From Amanita rubescens (Eukaryota; Basidiomycota; Agaricomycetes; Agaricales; Amanitaceae): a stretch of 64,000 bases of DNA. Under the pieces are notes generated by a model. The model was not told where the DNA came from. It worked only from the letters and a program-made list of their open reading frames with translations, and did no database searches. The stretch lies in assembly GCA_015039365.1 (NCBI GenBank), contig WION01000131.1:1-64000 (forward strand), written 5' to 3'. Of this stretch, positions 47,358 to 60,257 are shown piece after piece. Positions within the stretch are counted from its first letter, which is position 1; every line of letters begins with the position of its first letter. Made by a program: the position numbers and the translations under genes.

Positions 47358-48021
47358 ATGCGCTTGACTCTTTCCATTTCTCGAATCCTCTCAATTGCAG
47401 TTTTGGCCTCCTTCGCTGGTGCCGTCAGGGTGCCAAACGCGGACACGCCATCTTTCTACTTCGTTGCCAGCTCGGCGGCCACGGGTCCGAACCTCCTGGT
47501 GAGCCACATTCTCGAACGCTTCGTGAGATAATTATAATTAACTCTCGTAGCCTCTGCGAACATCCGGCGGAGCAGGCGGCTACGCTACTCTTACTGGCAG
47601 TGGCCCAATAGGAGTATTCTACTTCTACCAAGGAGTATTGACGGCCGCAGCCGCCCCAGGCTCTACCTCTACCACACGAGCCCTCATCGGTGCAATCCCA
47701 CTGTCTACAGGATGCACGACTTACGGCCCACTTGGATTTGCAGGAAGTAGTTCGGACAAATGCGCCAAGTACAGCTCGTTCCAGATCCAATCCGATACGG
47801 AGAATTCACAGCTAGGCGCACAGCTGACGTTCAATTATGTGGGCGGCTTTTATGCATGTGGATCCGGAAAAGATGTGGGTGTTGATGCTTCGTTTGTTGT
47901 TTGTAGAATTTTCACTGATAAATTTTTTCAGGTGTGGTATCAGGCCAGCCCTACCTCAGGTCCACCTGGGTTGACGTGTACACCTATTGCTTTGTGGACC
48001 GTCCCACTTTACGGCCCGTGA
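47358..48021 (+). CDS. Small secreted protein paralog E, intact
   Basis: Three exons (47358-47498, 47551-47874, 47932-48021) give about 184 residues. A signal peptide (MRLTLSISRILSIAVLASFA) is followed by DTPSFYFVASSAATGPNLL, then GGYATLTGSGPIGVFYFYQG, GCTTYGPLGFAGSSSDKC, IQSDTENSQLGAQLTFNYVG, and after the 57-base intron (branch-like CACTGAT, acceptor TTTTTCAG) VWYQASPTSGPPGLTCTP, ending WTVPLYGP. It is the only family member on the plus strand and lies 25 kb from the others, inside the GTPase array. Function is unknown. The 3' end overlaps the first unit of a 64-base tandem repeat. Confidence 0.78.
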
Positions 48022-48250
48022 TCTCGTGTGGCGGAAGGACTTCGTGTAGTTATAGTTTTGGACCGTCCAACTTTACGGCCCGTAATCTCGTGTGGCGGAA
48101 GGACTTCGTGTAGTTACAGTTTTAGACCGTCCCACTTTACGACCCGTAATCTCGTGTGGCGGAAGGACTTCGAATAGTTATAGTTTTGGACTGTCCCGCT
48201 TTACGACCCGTAATCTCGTGTGGCGGAAGGACTTTGTGTAGTTATGGTCT
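47997..48250 (+). repeat. 64-base tandem repeat over a stop codon, four units
   Basis: Units start at 47997, 48061, 48125 and 48189 with exact 64-base spacing. Each carries GACCGTCCCACTTTACGGCC, then CCGTRATCTCGTGTGGCGGAAGGAC and TAGTTATAGTTTT. The first unit contains the last codons and the stop of secreted gene E; the following ones repeat that end plus 3'UTR, with a few substitutions. An AATAAA-like signal (AATTAAATAAACC) follows at about 48270. Confidence 0.9.
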
Positions 48251-49500
48251 GAATGAACTGTTCGCCGTGTAATTAAATAAACCTTGAAACCTGCCGTCGG
48301 GTCGGGCCACATCCGGGTCAGGTTGTTCTGTACCAGCATCGAAACCGATACCCTGGCTACAGGGACGAGTACGTCATGGGTACGAGTACACACCTGGTAT
48401 CTATACCCGAGCCAGGGCCAATTCATAGGCCCGGGAGTCATATTTATCATAAACCAAAGCCATCTCAAGCCGAGCGAGGGCATAAACATCACTAAGTGAT
48501 GCCTCACGTTAGCGAAGATCGAGTTGTCCGACACCGGGTTTCTAATCAGTACAGACCTTCAATGTTGGTAGTGACATGCCAGACCAGAAGTGCGGCTCGA
48601 GATGAGGAGAGAGGAAAGGCTAGAACGAGTCATCTCCAGAGATATCCCGGTGGTGGAAGCACACACGAAGCCTCTAACATCATAAGGTACTAGTATATTT
48701 GTTAGAACCAACATTGTAGCTGACGAAAAATAGCGTACTTACCTTGCCGAGAATTCTCTGCATGAGAAATCGATTGGGAATCCATTCTAATTCGATGCCC
48801 CGCGCAGGTAGCAGCTTGCTAACTTTCTTCATGACCGATGGTGATTTTGCCTCAGACTACTGCTTTCATCTACCATCAACAACATAATCAACTCTGGAGC
48901 TGCCTCCTCGGATAAAGTTTTCTTCATCGGCTTCAAATTCATGTCCACCATATACTGCCAAACACTTGCTTGCCGCCTGGAAGACTCCTAACAAGGACCA
49001 ACGCTGTCGCAAGGGTCAGCGTGAATTGCTTGGCCTTGAATGAAGATCCGGAATCCTTCGGAAAACTTACACGTACTTCACTGGAATTTGTGGACCACTT
49101 GCGGTCCCGATCGCCAAGCTCATCGTCTTGTATTCTGCGCAAAAAAATCCGCTAGAAGATAACTTTCGACATCCTCTGGTAGAAGAGCCTCGCCGAGGAA
49201 GTCATCGAAACTTCTGAACAAGAGTATCGCCTCGGCCGCACTTTCACAGCATGATTGGCCTTCCAGATCGATCCGGCTTCAATTTGGGATATATCCGTAG
49301 TTTGTATAGATCTACCTTCATCGGGGTGAGGAAATGGGAACTCTGCATGTTCCACCAAAAAATCGACATGGTTGTGCAGAGGATACCTGCCAAAGGAGTC
49401 AAGTTGTCTTACTAGTAATATTGCAATGCCGCGACACTCGATAACCGAGAACTTGTCAGATCTGACCATCAATCAATATTAATCAATTGCACTTGAGTGT
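48251..49500. other. Intergenic region; no gene recognised
   Basis: Open frames at 48939-49142 and 49152-49472 (minus) and a possible splice donor at 48744 (minus strand, GGCAAGGTAAGT) hint at an unrecognised gene, but no domain or consistent series was found. Confidence 0.35.
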
Positions 49501-49740
49501 CATGGCATCTGATGACTTCTCTCCGAAACTGCGTGGGATTCGGCCTCTTTTTTTTTGTTCATTCAACATTACGTTTGGATCCCCGCTCTGTGCTCCTTCG
49601 TTCTCTCTCGATCTCTACCTCTTCTTGTCAATTGATTCTGCACAATCGGAGCAGCAGCTTGGACGTTTTCCACCCTCTATCCTCATAACAGTGGTCAACT
49701 TGTAGACGGCTGATGTCGCCGACCAAAGCCGAATCTCGCA
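49501..49740 (+). pseudogene. Shortened AIG1 GTPase N-terminal region
   Basis: Strings such as TCGGCCTCTTTTTTTT, GGATCCCCGCTCTG, TGCTCCTTCGTTCTC and TTGATTCTGCACAA match the 5' fragments at 43320 and 45540, with the central part deleted. It adjoins the first readable exon of GTPase 3. It may be an untranslated leader now. Confidence 0.5.
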
Positions 49741-52017
49741 GTCTTTGACCGGATCGCTCAGCCCTTGAGGCTTCTCCCTATCGCTCATCACGTTGGCCAA
49801 GCATGGAAACCTGTCATCGTCCTCGTGCATAGCAGCATATTGACAACCCACACCATACTATTCAGAACAACTTGGAGACCTACAGTGAGCCTGAACGACG
49901 AGAAGTGAGTAGTAAGATATATGCGTTTTTGCCATCAAGCTCGACTGTTGACAACAATGGACGTAGCTCACCAGCATCTCATGCCATCAATGGAGCAGGA
50001 CAGGTTAGTAGTCACCCATGCTGCGCCGTTGGGGAACTCTTGCTGATATGCCTTTAGTCTTGACGCAACTGTCCCCAGTAGCACCGACACCGGGTATGTT
50101 TGCATCAAATTAATTTGTCATTTCCGTACTAAAACGGTAGGCAGGGGCGGTTCACCGAGGGCTGAAGTACGCAGAGCCCCCCGTATAAAGTGAGTAGCAT
50201 GTTCTGTGCATTCGATCATCTCAATTCAACTTTGGATCAGCAATGCGGAGGATCTTGGTAAGGGTATTGTCACGACCAACAAGAATGAAACAAAAGAGTA
50301 CACAATCCTTCTCGTCGGTAAGGAAGCCAGAGTTTATCTTCCTTCGACGCCTTGTTAAAATTTCGCTCAGGGGAGACAGGAACTGGGAAAACGACCTTGT
50401 TGTCCTTGTTTACCAACGTGTTGGCAGGCAGGAGTCCCAGCGAGTTTAAACCCGGGCATATTCAAGGAAACGAAGCTGGTGGTGAAGAAAACCAGAGTCA
50501 GACAGAATCTGCGAAAATTTACGAACTTGAAAGTCAGAACGGTATCAAAGTACGCATACTGGATACTCCAGGGCTTGTTGATACTCGTGGTATCGCCCAG
50601 GACGAGCTACACAAAGCCGATATTGCGAAGGTCATTCAAGAAAGCGTTACATCTGTCAATGCAGTCATTATCCTCACGAACGGCACCGTGAAACGCCTCA
50701 CCGTCACCACGGACTATGCTCTCTCGACATTGTCCTCTATGTTTCCTCGCACCCTCGCACACAACATCGGGATTATGTTTACCTGCGCTGTCGGCCGTCT
50801 TAGATGTCACTTTAGATCACAATCCCTACCAGAAGCCCTACGAGCCATTAAAGGCAACCGATTTATCCTTGATAATCCTGTGGCAATGTGGCAGAGGCTA
50901 AATGAAATCAGCGAAGACGGGGATGTCGAGGGCGAAGACGGGGGCGTTGGGAACGACCTGGAAGAATTTGAGAGTGAAATAGAGGAATGCCATAAGAAAG
51001 CTTTGAAGGAGCTTGGACTCTTTTTCGATTGGCTTGATACGCTTACACCTCAACCGACGAAGGATATTTTGACCGTTTACGAACGATACCTTGACATCGA
51101 CCGTGACATCGACAATGTGTTGTCTCATGCGTCGCAAATAATGGAACAAAAAGCTGAACTGACAAGTCTCGAGGAATCAGCCAAACGCCACGAACTTGTA
51201 CGTTGTGGTTCAACATTTCATTCTCGCGATACCAATTACTCATTAATGCGCGCAGAACATGGAACAATATCGAAAAATCAAAAACATACCGATATGGGAA
51301 CAAATTGATAGAGCACGATATAATACTATTTGTCGCCATCCCGGATGTCATGCCAACTGTCATGTTGGCTGTACTCTTCCGTTCTCACTAAATCCGGAGA
51401 ATATTAAGACGTGCAGGGCAATAACTCAGGCTGAGTCTGAGTGTCGAATGTGTCGTCACCCTGTGACGGAACATTACCATTCTCACTCATTATGGCTCAA
51501 ACGAAACCAAGCCCAAGAAGTGATTAAGAAAGGGTCAGAAGAGGAATACCACGACGCCAAGCAACAAAACGATGAGAATGAGAAGAGGATCCTTCACCTA
51601 CGTGGAAAAATCGCACAGCTTGACAAAGCTATGGAAGAGAAGCTCACTATATTGGGACGACTAACCGCGGCGTACGCTTCCCTGTGTCTCAATGGGAATT
51701 TCATCGGACACGTCCAAAAATCCATAAAGATTTTGGAGCTTAATCTGGAGGCCATACGTCAGAAAGGAAATGCCGCTGATCCTAGAGTGCTTCAGCTCGT
51801 TGAGAAGACCTTGTCCGATATGAACAAAAGGCTGAAAATACTGCAGCGGGTAGATAAAGTAGACCCAGCGAATGGCGGACGGGCTGATAGAGGGACGAGC
51901 GAAGGAACGATAGCGAGATTAAAAGGCACAGTAAAGAGCGGGATGCAGGCGATCTCTACTGCGTTTAGACCTGGCCGCACCCCCAAACGTCAAGGGGCGC
52001 GCTCATCAATGCGCTGA
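49741..52017 (+). CDS. AIG1-type GTPase 3, most complete copy
   Basis: Small 5' exons encode FDRIAQPLRLLPIAHHVGQ, then short linkers and NAEDLGKGIVTTNKNETKEY. After an intron comes the G1 loop GETGTGKTTLLSLFTNVLAG (50390 region). G3 is LDTPGLVDTRG; further family blocks are VNAVIILTNGTVKRL, TDYALSTLSSMFPRTLAHN and WLDTLTPQPTKDIL. An acidic insertion (EDGDVEGEDGGVGNDLEEFE) lies at 50915-50980. After the intron at about 51199-51256 follow NMEQYRKIKNIPIWEQI, the Cys/His module (ICRHPGCHANCHVGCTLPF, CRHPVTEHYH), a coiled coil (DAKQQNDENEKRILHLRGK) and a basic C-terminus (PGRTPKRQGARSSMR). All G-domain and later exons are open. The exact start is unknown. The G domain implies GTP binding; the biological role is unknown. 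Confidence 0.8.
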
Positions 52018-52316
52018 CTTCAACGTAAACGTGAATCTACCCCTTGATATTCCTCGTAGCGTCGACCGCTTGTCCTGCTTCTCATTTCCCTACCCCCGTG
52101 GGTCGTTCGTAAGACCTGGATTGTGTTACGCACGTTCGTATTTTGTAGGATTAGCTCTAATATATTTTCTCGGTCGAACCTCTTTGGCCCTGTTAACCTT
52201 TTCTGACTCAACGTCACCACTGCTCTTCTCCATATTCCAGTTCCCAGACGTAATGAGCAAGTTGATGTCGTAGGACATCTTTTTAATCTACTATCTGATG
52301 GTATAGTAGGAACTCT
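52018..52316. other. Convergent 3' spacer
   Basis: The left part keeps the GTPase 3' flank strings seen after other copies (GTCGTTCGTAAGAC). The stop of the Spe-Sdh gene is at 52317-52319. This marks the right edge of the rearranged region. Confidence 0.5.
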
Positions 52317-54934
<2,618 letters not shown>

Positions 54935-55428
54935 GGGTGAATAAAACAAATAGCCTGATCTAAATTTTATCTTATCGAAGCGCTGAGCGGCGGCTCTAAA
55001 TATAGGCTCCGGCTCGGCTCTCAGCCGAGGCGTTCACAATACTCCTACAGTGGGACTACTAGACAGTCAGAATGTGGATTACAAGCGCGAGAATACCAAG
55101 TTCGATGCTAAAGACTGGGTTACGGGAGTGCGAGAAGTTCTCATGTATGGTATTGGATGACCTCTTGTGGAATTCCCGATCAAAACAATTTATTTACCAC
55201 AGACCAAATTCGATCAAAGTTCAACGTTCAATCGTTGACCCAAGTGAAGGGAAGGCGTAAATATTCTAGTGCAAGGTTACCTTGCTTTACTATACACAAT
55301 CAATCTAATCAGATAAGATATGAAACGCCTATCGTAACACTACAACAAGATGGCTACTAATTAACCATTACTTATACCAACAATCAGAACTACATAAATT
55401 ATTACAAGCATCGTACAATATGTATAAG
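54935..55428. other. Spe-Sdh promoter region and 3' flank of F-box gene
   Basis: AT-rich, with no gene recognised. The part next to 54934 should hold the Spe-Sdh promoter; the part next to 55429 is the F-box gene's 3' flank. Confidence 0.45.
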
Positions 55429-57271
55429 TCAAGCGGTAATACAAGAATCATCGGCCCCCTTGGGCGTCAACCCAAGTTTATCCAATAAAACCGAATTTCT
55501 CATCTTCAGATCTTCATTTTCTTTTTGCAGGCCCCTCGATCTCTCTCTTTCCTCTTGCCTCACTTCAACCATTCCAGGAAGCATCCCCTCAACCTGGGTC
55601 CACCTTTCACATCGAATTCTAATTTCCCGCGATATATCGTGAGGGATATGCAATTTTTCGTCCCATGTCACGCCAGACTCCACCCGGCAAGCGGTAGGGA
55701 GTATCGAGCTGAGAAATAGTGTGACGCCGTTGATATCCGAGATCCGCGATACACCCATAGATAACTTGTTCAAGGACTTGAATTTAGGGGGGTTACGAGG
55801 CGCCCTGATTCGCTTGCTTGGCGAGAGCGAAGACGTCGGCGTACTGTTGTATGGTTGTCCTATAGTGGAGGCGTTGATGAATAAGCCTAGATGACGTAAA
55901 CGCGGACAGTGCTTCGCGAAAGGCAACAATGCATCCAATGTAAGGTTGGCATTGTTGATAAACCCTGGTTCATTATTCAGCAATAGCGTTTCTAGGGAGG
56001 GCCACTTCTCCGCCAGCTCTTCTATCTCGTCCTGCGTCATCATCACCGGACATCCGTGCACCAATTCAAACGACGTCAAATTGGGGCAGTTCAATAAGGC
56101 CTTGAGCGTATCAAAGGTGATGCACTGTTCATCGGCTGGATCGAAGTGGAGTATTCCATTCGGAACGTCGACGCGCGACAGCAATGCAAGTGTTTCAAGG
56201 AGCTGACAATTCTCGGAGAGGGACCCGAGCATCACCTTGACGTCTTCAGGAGCCTCGAACAACTGGGAGTCAAGGTAAAGCATTTTCAAATTCGTGGGTG
56301 CAAAAGGGGCATTGATGAATCTCGTGAAATCTTGATAACTGATAGCCAATGAGAGATCCCATAACGATGGGAAAGCACCCTCTTCAACCGTTGGCCTGAA
56401 CTCCGTGACGTCCTCCGGATCACCGAGACCTTGGTCGTCAGAGTACTGGAACTCTATGCAGCCGAGGAACTCCAGCCTCGATAGCGTATCCATTAAGTTG
56501 GCGGTAACGGAATATCGAGGACCTGTAAGCTTCTTCAGCTTCTTAAGGCCACGTAACAGCTCGGCGACCTCGTTCTCAACCTTGCTGATGGCATAGTTTA
56601 TCTTCATGTTAAGATGCGTGAGGTCAGGCATCCGGTCCACGACGTCGGCGAAAAATGATTTTAGAGCAGGAAAATTGCCTGGCGAGATGCTGGGCTGGGA
56701 GCCATCATTCGCCGTGAGGTCTAGGCAAATTGGGAGTCGGATAGCCAACCGGCGGACATTGGCGTGCATAAACATGACGCAGAGGTCCACAGGTCCTTCC
56801 CATTCAAGGGTATGCATGTTTGGCAGAATAGCCAAACTCGTCCGTGTCCGTGCGATGTCGTCAAACACGGAGTGTGCTATTGGAAAGATTTTGTTGTCCC
56901 CAGGACGATAACATAGCCGTCGAACGCGTCTTCCATAGCGCTCAAACCGCTTCCAGTCGATTGATTCGATATGTCGCGTAAATTTCTGTAGGGGCACGAT
57001 TGAACAAAGGCAGACAAAGGGCATCGGTGGCAAAACTCACCTGTTCACCAGCGTCTGTAAGGTATAAGGGAGCTAGGAGACCGAAAAGTCTGCACATGTC
57101 CTCCACGTCTCTCCAAAGTGTATCCAACGCGACGTCGCACCACCGCCTACAGACTCGAGCATTGGCAGCGTTGTCCGACGCATCCAGATAGCTGAAAATC
57201 ATATCCAAAAGCTCGGGTATAAAAAGAACGCGCAGCATGGTGGTATTCTGCAGATACCCCGGACGCGACAT
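55429..57271 (-). CDS. F-box protein with leucine-rich-repeat-like C-terminus
   Basis: Exon 1 (57271 to about 57042) encodes MSRPGYLQNTTMLRVLFIPE and the F-box (LLDMIFSYLDASDNAANARV then CRRWCDVALDTLWRDVED). After a 53-base intron the rest is one long exon of about 510 residues with irregular Leu-rich units (LPNMHTLEWEGPVDLCVMFM, DLTHLNMKIN, LKKLTGPRY, CPNLTSFELVHGCP, WPSLETLLLNNEPG, HCPRLRHLGLFIN) and a C-terminal coiled coil (RQEERERSRGLQKENEDLKM). F-box proteins bind Skp1 in SCF ubiquitin ligases, and the repeats pick the substrate, unknown here. Such genes are numerous in Agaricomycetes. An ATG 63 bases upstream (57334) would add a less typical leader. Intact. Confidence 0.82.
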
Positions 57272-57531
57272 TGTCTGAGGAGTTGGCGAAGAGTGTGGTT
57301 TAAGGTGAAATGACGGAGAACAGAGGTCGCGCAAAGGACACCAGTGTCACGTGTGACTGTTTCACGTTCTCACGCTCATTATAGGCTCAGCAAGTTCTTT
57401 CATTTCAGTACTACAACTACACAGAACAAGTACATGGTTTTTTTACGAATGGCGCTTAATGGTTATGGCGACCCGCAGTCACATCGTGATAAATTTCCCT
57501 CTCACCGACCTTTGGAAGCGGGGAGCTTGGA

Positions 57532-59438
57532 TCAGTGGTGAGCGTAACAGCGAGTGCGGTAACGTCCAAGGAGTGGATTTCCACTGGCTGCCTTGCAGTC
57601 TAATCGTGGACCGTGATCATCAGTTCGAGCCCGGTACTCCGAGAAATAATTGCTTACATCGATGACACGCCAGTTCAGGTTCTCTTTCAAGTACGGCACG
57701 ACGACGTCAGGCGCACACGGCAGCCGAACTTGCGGCGCGAGTCGTGCAAAGCCGCGGTTCAAGTGTACGAAGCCTTCGTGGATAATGTTGCTTTGCCGGC
57801 GGCAGTTTTCGCAGTTTCCCGGAGCGCTGTTAGCGAACACGTGGTTCCTCCCAACCATTTCCTTGCAGGTGTACCATTCTGCAGGGTTCTCCGGAACTTT
57901 TCCCAAGAAAACAAGAATAGTGAAACTTCGCCCAAGCTCAAACTTCCGTACGCGAATGCGGACGCTCCAGTTATACCACTTGGGCACAGAAGGGTCGCCC
58001 TTGAATATACTGTCCTGCGGTTTCGCCAAGAGTCTGTGGATGACCTTCTTCGCAGCCTGTTGCATCGATTTGTGGTCATTACGATCGACGTCTGAGAATG
58101 CTGGGTAAACGTATCCCAGCTTGTCGGTGTTGTAATAACGCTTCTTGGCATCAAACAGCTTTTGAGATTGCCAGAACGTGTCGTTGGAATCCCAGAACGG
58201 CGTAAGGTCTGTTCCAAAATCAATTAAATGTAATCCAGAATTAGCTCTTCTGACGTACCCGTCGTTTCATCCACCATCGTATCCGGGGAGGCAGTGAACG
58301 TTCCTGCTTGGTCGTTTACTTCCCTGGTAACCACAACGTTGTGGTTCAGTGCAGACCATATACTAACCAGACGATCCACGTTGCAATGGTGCAAGTAGAA
58401 AATAGGGTCAAACGCTGTGGAACGAAAGAGTTGAAGAACGGATTCACAATAATTAAAATGGACCAACCTGCGACTGAGGGGTCACTCATTTGTCCATTTC
58501 CGCCGACTTCGACATGGATCTGATCGTGAATAGTCTCAAGGCTGCTTGTTACCGAGCCCGCGCTGTCTCGATGGTTACTGAAGCCCGGCCAGTCATGGAC
58601 CATATGGAGCAAAGCAATCGTATCATCCGTGGTTTGCTCTTGTCCGTCAGCAAGGGCGCTGGCAAAAGGTTCTACCATCAGCGCTCCATATAATAACGGG
58701 ATACACGACATCATACCTCTTAAGCTCGGCGATGTTCTCGTTCCCGTCGCCGTCTGGGTGCCGTACTGTAGTCGTAAACTGATTCCAAGGGGGAGTAAAC
58801 GGCAACGCTCCCTGGAACCTGTAGCGCATCAAAGGGTTATCAACTTGGGTCTGCGAACCGTCGAAATCAGTGATCGTGACGTTCGGGCTGTTGATAACGA
58901 CATCAGGAGGCACGGAGTTCTTGGCCCAATCCCAGAACGGCAACCGAAACTTGGTGGCAGCACTCTGCCAATCCGCCCTGTTCACCTGAAACTGTTGCGC
59001 GGCCTGAAGAGCTGCCCGTTGAAGGGTTTGCTAAACCTGAAGTAAGCATGAAGTCATTTGTGCGCGTTAAAATACCCACCTCTAGCAGAAGAACATAAGG
59101 CCTGTGCCACGTAGGGAATAAGGGAGATCCATGGGTGCAGTAACCGCCAAAGTCCCATTTTCCGGGCGCAAAGTCCCCCACGGCACCATTCCAACTGACG
59201 AAGGGTTCGCCGTGGATTCCACTGATTCCGAAGAAAGAGGCATCCTTGGCCTCATCAGCAGCTTGTGCAGCCTCTGGGCGATCAAGTTGAGATACTACAA
59301 CGAAGACCGGAGAAGGAACATACGGAGCGCTCTGATATACAGCGTAAAGAGCTTGTCGTTGGTGATGAAATCATTGATCTCTTGGCGCTCGGCGACGCCG
59401 CCTGTAGCACCAGAAATGACAATTCGATCTGAAGACAT
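57532..59438 (-). CDS. Tyrosinase 1 (type-3 copper phenol oxidase)
   Basis: The enzyme oxidises monophenols and diphenols to quinones, the first steps of melanin formation. Start MSSDRIVISGATGGVAERQE. CuA site: GISGIHGEPF (first His), then [20 protein letters not shown] (second and third His). Then LPFWDWAKNSVPPDVVIN and WNQFTTTVRHPDGDG. CuB site: IHDQIHVEVGGNGQM and, in the next exon, FDPIFYLHHCNVDRLVSIW. C-terminal extension: [40 protein letters not shown], and CENCRRQSNIIHEGFVHLNR, as in mushroom tyrosinases whose C-terminal domain covers the active site until removed. No signal peptide; probably cytosolic. About six introns. The last codons (after NWRVID) may be altered by a further intron. 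The paralog lies 0.8 kb upstream. Confidence 0.9.
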
Positions 59439-60257
59439 GTCGAAAATGCAGAGGTGACTTGTGAAGTGCCTCCCTTTCGTGCTCCCTTTTATGCTGTCTA
59501 GATTAGGTACGGTGGCTCAATAGGCCGATTCCGTATGGAACCTCTCTCCGTTGCCATAAGAATGCTGTAGCGGTGGAGTGTTCTATAAAGAAGGGCTAAA
59601 CACGGCTATGGGCGGTACGCCCATAGTAGTAGTGCATATGCTCAAGTTCCTGGGGGTCGGACATCGGTTTTTACAACAGACCGATCCACCAACGTAAGAG
59701 CATCCCAGCTGCGGAGTCCAACCATTATTAGGCCATACTTGTGTCACGGGGCATGATATCGCGCAGTCATCGTGGCAAACGCAATTTGAAACGTAAACTC
59801 GAGCTGTGTAAGCATCCCCTTGGGCCTCAACAGCACTGTGTATTGTAGGCCTCATCATTCAGTGTGCTTATTTTCACTATCAGCTGGGAATGAAGCCACT
59901 GATAATTAACTAGGGTCCATCATGTTTCTCCCATATAAACTTCATTCTAAAAACAGGTCATCGCGCAGAGCTCCACTGAGAAAGTGTCGGTCCCGATCCG
60001 TCGAAGAAATCGCAGGCTATGAAACGTGCGACAGTAACCAACCCTGTTAACACCGCCTTTTGAATACACTTACTCAAATGGGGATATTCCCCAGCTTCCA
60101 TTCATAACAAAGTGTTATCGGTGGCTGATATCAGATTATGCCGAAATATGGGCTTCTCAGAATCTACAATTGGGTGTTGGATGCCAGGTCGGCGCATCAA
60201 GGGCACCGACACCAGCGAAACTTCGAGGAAGTTCAGTTGGACAGCATTTCCATGGAT
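59439..60257. other. Tyrosinase spacer
   Basis: This holds the promoter of tyrosinase 1. A minus-strand open frame at 59583-59858 encodes about 91 residues with nine or so Cys (CVCHDDCAISCP, CSYVGGSVCCKNRCP). It lacks a signal peptide in the visible exon, and no upstream exon could be linked, so I do not call it a gene. Confidence 0.4.

Noticed and set aside
47997..48250. CRISPR-like or minisatellite array
   Set aside because: Units are directly adjacent with no spacers and derive from the end of a gene, so it is a plain tandem duplication.
57532..59450. Plus-strand frames opposite the tyrosinases
   Set aside because: They are shadows of the tyrosinase exons, which carry all copper-binding motifs on the minus strand.
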